Shown here: positions 32,286 to 38,508 of the stretch, one piece after another
Position numbering within the stretch: position 1 is the stretch's first letter
How the letters are laid out: each line of letters opens with the position of its first letter
Notes under the pieces: model-generated
The model's database searches: none
What the model saw: the letters and a program-made list of their open reading frames with translations, nothing else
Told to the model about the DNA's origin: nothing
NCBI GenBank assembly: GCA_964443545.1
Contig: CAYUCV010000012.1
Coordinates: forward strand, 1-41,856
Reading direction: 5' to 3'
Origin: JBAZKV01 sp964443545
Lineage (GTDB): Bacteria > Margulisbacteria > WOR-1 > JAKLHX01 > JBAZKV01
DNA: 41,856 nucleotides
Translations under genes and position numbers: made by a program

Positions 32286-33454
32286 TGGCAGTACTCGTAT
32301 TTGAGGACTCGGACCGCAAAAAGCTCCTGCCGCTGGTCTATATGCGCAAAGTTCATGACCTTAAATGCGGGGTCCTGACGCTTAAGGAAAAGATCGATGC
32401 CTATTTCAGCAAGACCAATTTTCATTTCACCATCTTTGTCAACGGCAGAGTACTGGCGGATGACGAGCTCGTTTCGTCGGTTAGGGCGTGCAAAAGCCCC
32501 TGTCTGCTGCTTCAAGACGGCGTGCTGGTTGCCGCGGTCATCGACAACAAAATGGCCGGGGAGATCAACATCGAAAAACCTCTCGACCAGAAGGCCTTTG
32601 AGGGTCTTGAACTTGACAAAAGGACGGTGAAAGCCCGCCTCATTACTTATCCCTGGGACCTTGTCCATAATAACGGCAAAGAGCTGATAGCCGACACCGA
32701 ACTGCTCCGGCTTAAATCGGCGAATTTGCGGACAGGCCAGATGATAATAGGCGTTAACATGACCAACAAAAGGGACATTTTTGTCGGCAGGAACGCCGTT
32801 ATTAAACCGGGCGTTCTCATTGACGCGGAAGAGGGTCCGGTCGTTATCGACGACGGAGTAAGGATCCTGGGCAACGCCGTGGTAATGGGCCCTGCCTACA
32901 TAGGCAAGGAAAGCATCATAAAGGCGGGAGCCAAGATATACGGGGGAACTACGATCGGTTCGCACTGCAAAATAGGAGGGGAAGTCGAGGCCTCCGTCTT
33001 CCACGCCTATTCCAATAAACAGCACGAGGGTTTTATAGGCCATTCCTATATCTGCGAGTGGGTAAACCTGGGGGCTGATACCAACAATTCGGACCTTAAG
33101 AACAACTACGGCAATGTTAAGGTCCTGATAAACGGGCACAACATCGACAGCGGCAATATGTTCGCCGGGCTGTTCATGGGAGATCATTCTAAGTCCGGGA
33201 TAAACACTATGTTCAATACCGGCACAGTGGTCGGGGTATCCAGCAATATCTTCGGGCCCGGCTTTCCTTCAAAATCTATCCCGTCCTTTGCCTGGGGAGG
33301 CTCTTCTGGATTTGCAGAATACAACATCGATAAAGCTGTCGAAACCGCCAGGGCAGTGATGAAGAGAAGAAAAGTCGAGATGACCTCCAAATATGAGGAA
33401 CAGTTCAGGAAACTGTTTGCCGAAACCGCGCATGAAAGAAAAGGGCTCAAGTAG
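32285..33454 (+). CDS. GlmU-like bifunctional sugar nucleotidyltransferase/acetyltransferase (alternative type)
   Basis: 389 residues. The N-terminal half (about 1-200) looks like a divergent nucleotidyltransferase (AVLVFEDSDRKKLLPLVYMRKVHDLKCG, with short insertions). The C-terminal half is a left-handed beta helix (IFVGRNAVIKPGVLID, VVMGPAYIGKESIIKAGAKI) ending in a helical tail. The layout matches the alternative GlmU of Bacteroidetes and some candidate phyla (TIGR03991 type) that makes UDP-GlcNAc from glucosamine-1-phosphate. A conventional GlmU is not in the window. It follows nagB with a one-base overlap. The assignment rests on my recall of the family. Confidence 0.78.
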   Translation: MAVLVFEDSDRKKLLPLVYMRKVHDLKCGVLTLKEKIDAYFSKTNFHFTIFVNGRVLADDELVSSVRACKSPCLLLQDGVLVAAVIDNKMAGEINIEKPLDQKAFEGLELDKRTVKARLITYPWDLVHNNGKELIADTELLRLKSANLRTGQMIIGVNMTNKRDIFVGRNAVIKPGVLIDAEEGPVVIDDGVRILGNAVVMGPAYIGKESIIKAGAKIYGGTTIGSHCKIGGEVEASVFHAYSNKQHEGFIGHSYICEWVNLGADTNNSDLKNNYGNVKVLINGHNIDSGNMFAGLFMGDHSKSGINTMFNTGTVVGVSSNIFGPGFPSKSIPSFAWGGSSGFAEYNIDKAVETARAVMKRRKVEMTSKYEEQFRKLFAETAHERKGLK

Positions 33455-33456
33455 GG

Positions 33457-33477
33457 CTTGTCCTGAGCGATCGAAGG
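33457..33477 (+). repeat. Dispersed intergenic repeat before tRNA-Gln
   Basis: CTTGTCCTGAGCGATCGAAGG begins 2 bases after the glmU-like stop. It is the inverse of the outer parts of 23339-23377 and ends 2 bases before the tRNA. Confidence 0.7.
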
Positions 33478-33479
33478 AT

Positions 33480-33550
33480 TGGGGGATCGGCTAACGGTAG
33501 GCCATCGCCCTTTGGAGGCGACAGTCCTGGTTCAAATCCAGGTCCCCCAG
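33480..33550 (+). tRNA. tRNA-Gln (anticodon TTG)
   Basis: Folds as a complete cloverleaf: acceptor TGGGGGA/TCCCCCA (33480-33486 with 33543-33549), discriminator G33550, anticodon stem TCGCC/GGCGA (33505-33509 with 33517-33521), loop CTTTGGA with anticodon TTG at 33512-33514, T arm CCTGG-TTCAAAT-CCAGG. U1-A72 and G73 are typical glutamine identity elements. The 3' CCA is not encoded. A hairpin starts immediately at its end. Confidence 0.95.
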
Positions 33551-33568
33551 AACTCGTAAAGCGAGTTC
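33550..33568. repeat. Hairpin abutting tRNA 3' end
   Basis: GAACTCG (33550-33556) pairs with CGAGTTC (33562-33568), loop TAAAG. It could mark tRNA 3' processing or termination, but no T tract follows (CCCCGTCC). Confidence 0.6.
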
Positions 33569-33575
33569 CCCCGTC

Positions 33576-33610
33576 CTTGTCCTTGTTATCTGCTTGCGAG
33601 TTAGGACAAG
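33576..33610. repeat. CTTGTCCT/AGGACAAG inverted repeat
   Basis: CTTGTCCT (33576-33583) and AGGACAAG (33603-33610) form an 8-bp stem with a 19-nt loop. Both arms share the word found in the dispersed repeats at 23339-23377 and 33457-33477. It lies between tRNA-Gln and the convergent YggU-family gene. Confidence 0.6.
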
Positions 33611-33624
33611 AACAAGGGGAGCCG

Positions 33625-33849
33625 TCAAAGCCCCTCTATTTTAACCACCTTTTCCCTGCAGCGCTCACCTGACACTATAGAAACTGCTTTTCTTTTGACG
33701 CCAAAATGGTCAGCCAGAGCCTCAACAACAGCCTTGTTTGCCTTCCCTTCAACAGCAGGGGCATTAACATAGACCTTAAAAAGACCATTATCCTCGATTA
33801 TCCTCTCTTTTTTAGCCCTGGGTATCACTTTAATGGATATTTTTTTCAT
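33625..33849 (-). CDS. YggU/DUF167 family protein
   Basis: 74 residues beginning MKKISIKVIPRAKKE, with the core VYVNAPAVEGKANKAVVEAL and a basic C-terminal helix/strand (VSGERCREKVV). This is the compact alpha/beta DUF167 fold, structure known but function unclear. ATG 33849 is chosen over a start 28 codons upstream because GGAAAGG lies 7 bases before it and the family begins with the first strand KISIKV. A promoter candidate is at 33895-33923. It is convergent with tRNA-Gln and divergent from the gene at 33973. Confidence 0.9.
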   Translation of the reverse strand: MKKISIKVIPRAKKERIIEDNGLFKVYVNAPAVEGKANKAVVEALADHFGVKRKAVSIVSGERCREKVVKIEGL

Positions 33850-33894
33850 GACTACCTTTCCTGGAAAACGGATTCTTGCACCTCTACTAAGGGA

Positions 33895-33923
33895 ATTATA
33901 GATGAGTGTATTACATTTGTCCC
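33895..33923 (-). promoter_or_regulatory. Promoter candidate of the YggU-family gene
   Basis: On the minus strand GGGACA (33923 to 33918), 17 bases, TATAAT (33900 to 33895). The start codon is 45 bases downstream of the -10 box with a Shine-Dalgarno site, so this gene has a normal leader, unlike the leaderless set. Confidence 0.5.
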
Positions 33924-33972
33924 TTGCTTCCATCCGAAATCCAGAGGATTATCAGACGATATATTTTATGAA

Positions 33973-35013
33973 ATGACAAGCATAACAAGAGCCCTGAACA
34001 GGTTGTCGTTTGACCGCCCTCTAATGAGCTCTATGTCCAGAGCCGTAGGACCGTTGGAGGCAGGTCTTGCCCGCGGGACAAAGGCCGCGAGTCTTAGGCT
34101 GTCGGGCTTTGACGCGTTCACAAGGTTCCTTGCCTGTTTCAGGGGCGGCAGCAGCGAGACTATGTTCGCCGAGTCGGCTGTGGCCCTGACGGGCGCCGAA
34201 ACACATAGGACTAGCTGCATCATCCCTGCTCCTTTCCCATCGATAAGCTCTGAGGTCAGCCTCTGCAGCAGAAAAGAGGATCCGCATCTCACAATGGATG
34301 TTTTTTCATCAGAGGACCGGAATGATCCTATGTCTCCCCGGGGTATATATTTTCTCGGGAAGAGGAGACAGGAAGACTTCGTTCATTTAACCATTTATGA
34401 TACCGGGGGCTCTCATTCCTGGTGCCGGGGAATAGACCTGTCTGGCGTATGGCCTTCCGCGGAGGCCTTTATCGAGAGATTCAACGCTCCTGTTCTTGGT
34501 CTTCTGCGGCGTCTGCCGTTCAGATATGAAGTGCCAAGCAGGCCGCATCTGACCGGAAAAGAAGCGGCATTGCTCCGCGGGCGGACGAATAAATATGTTA
34601 TGGGATTTGCTTCTTTCATCGGGGAAAGCCGGGCTCAGCAGCTTGATGATATCCTCGTAGAACTAATAATGAACATGGCCGAATATGCCAACGGAGGCAT
34701 TGTTGAGGTCTATCCTCAAATGGGAGATCCTTTGCTGTCAGGGATCAAGGTCATAGCCACGGACCTTGGTAAGGGCCTTCCCAAAAACCCTAACCGTCTT
34801 CTTACGGAGAGTTTTGTCAAACAAAAGGGATGGCAGACCGGAGGACAGGGACTTCCCAGAATTCTTTTGGAGCCTGACAGCGTCAAAGTGGAATATGACG
34901 GATTAAGCTGGTCAAGGATATCAAATAATAAAGCTTCGGGACAGTGGTTCGTGGCCTCCGGAAAAAGCTCTGTCCCCTCCGGAACAAGGTTCTCTCTGGA
35001 CTTCTTGTTTTAA
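33973..35013 (+). CDS. Orphan protein with C-terminal GHKL ATPase-like domain
   Basis: 346 residues, no signal peptide or membrane segment. The C-terminal 130 residues look like a single-domain histidine-kinase-type ATPase of the RsbT/RsbW kind: N box VELIMNMAEYANGG (Glu230, Asn234), G1 ATDLGKGLP (Asp264), G2 TGGQGLPR. The first 200 residues are unlike any domain I know. There is no HisKA helix pair, so it is not an ordinary sensor kinase; regulation by phosphorylation or binding of a partner is a guess. The ATG at 33973 is preceded by TATATT ending 7 bases upstream and no Shine-Dalgarno sequence. A longer in-frame start (33706) would overlap the YggU-family gene and is rejected. Confidence 0.78.
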   Translation: MTSITRALNRLSFDRPLMSSMSRAVGPLEAGLARGTKAASLRLSGFDAFTRFLACFRGGSSETMFAESAVALTGAETHRTSCIIPAPFPSISSEVSLCSRKEDPHLTMDVFSSEDRNDPMSPRGIYFLGKRRQEDFVHLTIYDTGGSHSWCRGIDLSGVWPSAEAFIERFNAPVLGLLRRLPFRYEVPSRPHLTGKEAALLRGRTNKYVMGFASFIGESRAQQLDDILVELIMNMAEYANGGIVEVYPQMGDPLLSGIKVIATDLGKGLPKNPNRLLTESFVKQKGWQTGGQGLPRILLEPDSVKVEYDGLSWSRISNNKASGQWFVASGKSSVPSGTRFSLDFLF

Positions 35014-35016
35014 TGC

Positions 35017-35643
35017 TTATTTGAGCACTTTTCCTGTCTCAAGGTACCACAGATACAGGTCCAGCTCCGCAAGGGTCAACCCCAGTTTTTTTGCCAGCTG
35101 CTTGAGTATAGATTCTATGTGAAGATATGTCTTCTTGGACATCGTTTTGACGGGCTTTATAAGATTGTGCTCCCTCAAAATATCAACGATATGAAAATCG
35201 ATTATAGCACAATCGTCAAATCCGATGTTGCGCAGAAAATGGCTGCATTCCTTATATCCGATCCCCTTAATCTTCTTCACCAGGTAATCGCGCAGTTCAC
35301 TCTGGTTCCCGATGCTTTTTATGACATCCTTAAGTATATTCTTGTGCTTTCTTGCCTCAACGATATATTTTGCCCTGGTATTAGGGAACCTGTGCCCCGC
35401 TTTCTTAAGCCTTAAGGCAAGCTCTATCTCTTTGTCCTCCAAAAAGTTCTCGCCAAGTTCTTTCTGTATCTTGATCCCTCTTTCGGCGTTGAAGTTTGCC
35501 GTAAGAATGCAAAAGCAAAGCTCCTTAAAAAGCTCGGGCGCCGGTTCGATCCCCAGCTTTTTGAATTCAACGATCTTTTTGTCGATCACAGATTTGAGGG
35601 CAGATCGTTTGAGGACATTAACGGATCTGATCAATTTTTTCAT
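35017..35643 (-). CDS. Ogg2-like N-glycosylase/DNA lyase
   Basis: About 208 residues of the HhH-GPD superfamily. The helix-hairpin-helix and catalytic motif read IKGIGYKECSHFLRNIGF, with the catalytic Lys in YKE, and the catalytic Asp in CAIIDFHIV. This pattern (short, no Fe-S cluster) is that of archaeal/thermophile Ogg2, which excises 8-oxoguanine and nicks the strand. The start is uncertain: ATG 35643 or a TTG four codons earlier, neither with a strong Shine-Dalgarno sequence. It is convergent with the gene at 33973-35013, 3 bases apart, and its location beside the oxygen-defence cluster suits removal of oxidised guanine. Confidence 0.88.
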   Translation of the reverse strand: MKKLIRSVNVLKRSALKSVIDKKIVEFKKLGIEPAPELFKELCFCILTANFNAERGIKIQKELGENFLEDKEIELALRLKKAGHRFPNTRAKYIVEARKHKNILKDVIKSIGNQSELRDYLVKKIKGIGYKECSHFLRNIGFDDCAIIDFHIVDILREHNLIKPVKTMSKKTYLHIESILKQLAKKLGLTLAELDLYLWYLETGKVLK

Positions 35644-35658
35644 TTCATTCTTCAAACC

Positions 35659-35686
35659 GTAGGGGCAGGTCGCGACCTGCCCCTAC
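35659..35686. repeat. Perfect 28-bp palindrome
   Basis: Two perfect 14-base half-sites (GTAGGGGCAGGTCG and its complement) meet with no spacer. It lies in the 58-base gap between the rubrerythrin gene and the Ogg2-like gene. The word GGGGCAGGTCGCGACCTG is a common REP-like element in many bacteria; here a single copy was seen. Confidence 0.88.
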
Positions 35687-35701
35687 AAAACAATCATTCA
35701 A

Positions 35702-36277
35702 TTAATAATTTTCTGCCAGGACCTCGTAATAAGCCTGGGGATGCTTGCAGGCCGGACATTCCTTTGGGGCCTCGCTGCCTTCGTGGACATAACCGCAGTT
35801 CCTGCAGTGCCACTTGACCGGCTTGTCTTTTTTGAAAACAGTTGAAGTTTTTACATTGGCCAGCAGTTTTCTGTATCTTTTTTCATGCTCGGCCTCGACC
35901 TCGGCTATCTCCCTGAACTGGTCGGCTATTTCCGCAAAACCTTCCTGGTCCGCGACTTCTGCCGCCTCTTTATACAGCTTTGTCCATTCCATGTTCTCCC
36001 CGGCCGCTGCCTCTTCAAGGTTCTGTATCGTGGCCCCTATTATACCCGCAGGGTACGAAGCAGTTATCTGGGCCTCGCCTCCCTCAAGATATTTAAAGAA
36101 CCGCTTAGCGTGTTCCTTTTCGTTGTCGGCCGTTTCAAGAAAGATCGCCGAGATCTGCTCATATCCCTCCTTCTTGGCCGCGCTGGCAAAATAGGTGTAG
36201 CGGTTCCTTGCCTGGGATTCTCCCGCAAACGAAGCCAACAGATTCTTTTCGGTCTTTGTGCCCTTAACTGATTTCAT
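35702..36277 (-). CDS. rbr: Rubrerythrin
   Basis: 191 residues. A four-helix diiron domain (about 1-150) with ligands around Glu20, Glu53/His56 (DNEKEHAK) and the second EAEHEKR pair, then a C-terminal rubredoxin-like domain, CRNCGY and CPACKHP. It reduces hydrogen peroxide to water using electrons from rubredoxin. The gene has a strong ribosome-binding site (AGAAAGGAG) before ATG 36277. It is the last gene of the run perR, rubredoxin, desulfoferrodoxin, rubrerythrin and is separated from the previous one by a hairpin, so it may also be regulated on its own. Confidence 0.96.
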   Translation of the reverse strand: MKSVKGTKTEKNLLASFAGESQARNRYTYFASAAKKEGYEQISAIFLETADNEKEHAKRFFKYLEGGEAQITASYPAGIIGATIQNLEEAAAGENMEWTKLYKEAAEVADQEGFAEIADQFREIAEVEAEHEKRYRKLLANVKTSTVFKKDKPVKWHCRNCGYVHEGSEAPKECPACKHPQAYYEVLAENY

Positions 36278-36297
36278 CGATTTCTCCTTTCTATTGA

Positions 36298-36316
36298 GAC
36301 GCCCCGACGGGGCGTC
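36298..36316. repeat. Hairpin between desulfoferrodoxin and rubrerythrin genes
   Basis: GACGCCCC (36298-36305) and GGGGCGTC (36309-36316) pair perfectly around GAC. It could be an RNA processing or attenuating stem in the operon; no T tract follows on the minus strand, where the genes are transcribed. Confidence 0.65.
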
Positions 36317-36322
36317 TTTACT

Positions 36323-36704
36323 TTAGCTTTTCCAGAGCCCATGCAGATTGCAGTACTCTCTTGCGGTTATATCGCTTTCGCTCAAGGGGAAGAAGGCTTC
36401 GGGAGCCTGCCCGGGTTTCAGAAATTCCCTGTAGGTCTTGTCTCCGACAATAGCCTGGACCCACTGGATATAGTGCTTATCTTCCATAGGGTGCGCGACG
36501 GAGCCGACCTTAATCCTTATCCCTCCGTCAACCTTTTCTATCACAGGCACATGTTTTTCCTGTGCCGCGTCGACCGTATTTTCTGCCTGCAAAAGCATCA
36601 GCTTATCGCAGCAGACAAGGTTACCCCCCCCCGACAAAAAGCACTTCGACAATATTGCCGCAAACCCCGCATTTATAAATTTCAAGTTTCTTTTTGACCG
36701 ACAT
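36323..36704 (-). pseudogene. dfx: Desulfoferrodoxin (superoxide reductase), frameshifted in a G9 run
   Basis: Translating from ATG 36704 (AAGGAGG upstream) gives MSVKKKLEIYKCGVCGNIVE and on to the first CxxC, then GGG GGG GGG TAA: a stop. One base fewer in the run of nine G (36624-36632) would join GGG to NLVCC and the rest of the protein: NLVCCDKL, HVPVIEK, SVAHPMEDKHYIQWVQ, and the Fe-ligand CNLHGLW at the end. Both metal sites of a class I desulfoferrodoxin (FeCys4, and Fe(His)4Cys) are otherwise intact. The gene codes for superoxide reductase, using rubredoxin. I read this as either a sequencing or assembly error or a phase-variable gene; an old pseudogene would show further damage. Reading from a later start (36685 on) misses the first Cys pair. 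Confidence 0.9.
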
Positions 36705-36766
36705 TTTTTACCTCCTTATGTTCATTGCAGTTTTTTGAACGAAGCTCTGTTCGAACCTTTCTGTTA

Positions 36767-36925
36767 TCACACTTCCTTGAACTGGTCTTTTGACGCTCCG
36801 CAGACGGGGCAAACCCAGCTGTCGGGGATAGCTTCGAACGCGGTACCCGGCGTCACACCCCCGTCGGGGTCCCCTTTTTCGGGGTCATAGATATAATTGC
36901 AGACCAGGCATATGTATTTCTTCAA
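36767..36925 (-). CDS. rd: Rubredoxin (52 aa)
   Basis: A small electron carrier of 52 residues, MKKYICLVCNYIYDPEKGD onward, with CLVC (6-9) and CPVC at the C-terminal site and the usual PDSWVCP segment. Starts with TTG at 36925 preceded by AGGAG 8 bases upstream, and ends in TGA. It probably donates electrons to rubrerythrin, desulfoferrodoxin and the flavodiiron protein. It begins 21 bases after perR on the same strand. The gene is short and uses a rare start, so automatic callers may miss it. Confidence 0.93.
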   Translation of the reverse strand: MKKYICLVCNYIYDPEKGDPDGGVTPGTAFEAIPDSWVCPVCGASKDQFKEV

Positions 36926-36946
36926 TTAATCCTCTCCTTTCCATTT

Positions 36947-37351
36947 TTAATGCGTCCTGCAGTCTCTGCAAATACCTTTAAAGTAGCCGTGGACTTCTTT
37001 AATAATGTTGCCCTCTATCTCCCCCTTTCTGGCTTTTTCGCATTCAAAGAACAGGTCCTCAATCTTCCCGCATTTTTCGCACCAGAAGTGATGGTGTGTT
37101 GACATATCGGCATCATATCTAACCTCTGTCGGCGATATAAGAATTGTCCTTGCAAGGCCTTTCTCGACAAACATTGACAGAGTGTTATAGATCGTAGTTC
37201 TAGACATGGTAGGTACAATTTTAATCAGGTTCCGGTAGAGCCTCTCGGCTGTTGGATGAACCTTATGGTCATGTATGTATTTGAATATTGCCAGTCTTTG
37301 ATATGTTGGCTTTATTCCTCTTGACTCAAGTATGTCTTTTAATTCTTCCAT
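36947..37351 (-). CDS. perR: Fur-family peroxide regulator, PerR-like
   Basis: 134 residues. Winged-helix with the DNA-recognition helix in MSRTTIYNTLSMFVEKGLA, the metal site segment STHHHFWCEKCGKIEDL, and a C-terminal CRDC, so a structural Zn(Cys)4 site is expected, as in PerR/Fur. The HHH cluster would host Fe/Mn. Its place at the head of a rubredoxin/desulfoferrodoxin/rubrerythrin run argues for peroxide (PerR) rather than iron (Fur) control. The intergenic region just upstream carries a TGTAATnATTACA palindrome, suggesting autoregulation. Confidence 0.93.
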   Translation of the reverse strand: MEELKDILESRGIKPTYQRLAIFKYIHDHKVHPTAERLYRNLIKIVPTMSRTTIYNTLSMFVEKGLARTILISPTEVRYDADMSTHHHFWCEKCGKIEDLFFECEKARKGEIEGNIIKEVHGYFKGICRDCRTH

Positions 37352-37354
37352 ATA

Positions 37355-37367
37355 TGTAATGATTACA
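37355..37367 (-). promoter_or_regulatory. PerR/Fur-type operator upstream of perR
   Basis: TGTAAT-G-ATTACA (37355-37367) is a perfect palindrome 3 bases before the perR ATG, the PerR/Fur box style (TTATAATnATTATAA-like). A minus-strand -10-like TATATT (37372 to 37367) overlaps its edge, so a bound repressor would block RNA polymerase. The operator sits inside the short leader. Confidence 0.75.
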
Positions 37368-37399
37368 ATATAGTATTCTATACATATTTGTAGTCCCTG

Positions 37400-37930
37400 T
37401 CAAGCCAATAGTTTGTGCTTTTCTGCTATTTTGTCGGCCAGAGCCTCTATCTGTGCAAGATCTGCCTCTTTTGGATAGCCTTTAATTATGACTGGATCCA
37501 GCACCTCTACCTTCAGATTTGTCAGCATGCCCGCCAACACTTCGACCAATTTGCTTCCCCAGCCGAACGATCCTATTATTGAGGCATATTTTGTTTTTGG
37601 CCTGAGTGCGTTGGCAAGATAGGCCGCGTACACAGCAAGCGGATGAGGCCCTGCCAGGACAGCCGGGCTTCCGATAACAACTGTTGCCGCATCCACCAGG
37701 CTCATCGCCAGCTCTCCAATATCTGTTTTTGACAGGTCGAAAGGCTTTACCCCGACATTCCGTTTTATAAGGCATTCTATAAAGCGGTCCACAATGACCT
37801 GGGTGCTTCCGTGCATAGAAACATAAGGCACAATGACCTCGTTTTTGACAGCGTCACCGGTCCAGTCTTTGTATGCATCAACAATAAGAGCAGGGTCGCT
37901 ATAGATTGGGCCGTGGCTGGGACAGATCAT
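37400..37930 (-). CDS. Flavodiiron protein, C-terminal piece (flavodoxin domain)
   Basis: 176 residues read from ATG 37930. The start MICPSHGPIYSDP is the end of the metallo-beta-lactamase domain, carrying the last iron ligand His (SHGP), then a flavodoxin domain with phosphate loop VSMHGST and the GSFGWGSK segment. It cannot stand alone as a flavodiiron enzyme because the other ligands (HxExD, His, Asp) are on the preceding ORF 37899-38498. The two overlap by 32 bases in different frames. Continuing this frame upstream reads AIKGHLEKLKAYDIK without stop, so the original protein was one chain. Likely a broken gene. Confidence 0.85.
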   Translation of the reverse strand: MICPSHGPIYSDPALIVDAYKDWTGDAVKNEVIVPYVSMHGSTQVIVDRFIECLIKRNVGVKPFDLSKTDIGELAMSLVDAATVVIGSPAVLAGPHPLAVYAAYLANALRPKTKYASIIGSFGWGSKLVEVLAGMLTNLKVEVLDPVIIKGYPKEADLAQIEALADKIAEKHKLLA

Positions 37931-38498
37931 CTTTATATCGTAAGCCTTCAGTTTTTCCAGGTGCCCTTTTATGGCCGCTCTGGGCCCTGTGAGAGCCGAA
38001 AAAGTCGCAGGAGAATAAGACCTTATCCTCTTTAAGGTAGGTCACCATCGTTTCCGGCCAGTGTACCCAAGGAACAAAGATGAACTCCAGGGTCTTATCT
38101 CCCAGAGAAAGCGTCTGCTTGTCCGCGATAACGATAAACTGTTCGTCCTTGAGAAGCAAAAGGTCTTTGAGCATACCCTTGCATTTCTCGTTAGCAACGA
38201 CCTTAGCCGAAGGAAACCATTCCAGCACTTTTCCGATGGAACCGGAATGGTCCTGTTCGGCATGATGGCATACGACATAGTCTATTCCGGAGATGCCAAG
38301 CTCTTTGAGATTACTTCTTAATTCTGATTCTTTCGTAGGGTCTACGCTGTCCATCAGAGCGGTCTTTTGGCTGCCTTTCACTATATAAGAATTGTATGTG
38401 GTGCCATCCGGCAGCGGGATGAGTTCATCGAACAGCCGCCTGCTCCAATCAATAGAGCCAACAGAATAGATGCCTTCCATTATCTTTCTTGCGGTCAT
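37899..38498 (-). CDS. Flavodiiron protein, N-terminal piece (diiron lactamase-like domain)
   Basis: 200 residues; true homology covers about 1-175. Ligands HHAEQDH, PWVHWPETM and SCDFFGSH (HxExDH, His, Asp) are present, so the diiron site lacks only the His in the next ORF. From about residue 178 the frame diverges (SGHKRAPGKTEG), which is not homologous. A normal FDP has nearly 60 residues between FGSH and the SHGP motif; counted across both frames here, only about 27 remain. A roughly 90-100 base deletion plus frame change is the simplest reading. Start ATG 38498 follows AGGAGG. It lies 10 bases after the AEC transporter gene in the same operon. Confidence 0.88.
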   Translation of the reverse strand: MTARKIMEGIYSVGSIDWSRRLFDELIPLPDGTTYNSYIVKGSQKTALMDSVDPTKESELRSNLKELGISGIDYVVCHHAEQDHSGSIGKVLEWFPSAKVVANEKCKGMLKDLLLLKDEQFIVIADKQTLSLGDKTLEFIFVPWVHWPETMVTYLKEDKVLFSCDFFGSHRAQSGHKRAPGKTEGLRYKDDLSQPRPNL

Positions 38499-38508
38499 AG
38501 ATACCTCC

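Noticed and set aside
33706..33972. Long N-terminal extension of the GHKL-ATPase gene
   Set aside because: It would overlap the YggU-family gene on the other strand, and the -10-like box plus ATG at 33973 fit better.
15402..35013. Shared N-terminal RAL-xx-F-x-RP words of the proteins at 15402 and 33973 as evidence of paralogy
   Set aside because: The match is a handful of residues with different spacing; it could be chance.
36298..36316. Hairpin as Rho-independent terminator of dfx
   Set aside because: No T tract follows on the minus strand; plus-strand T's (TTTACTTT) face no gene ending there.
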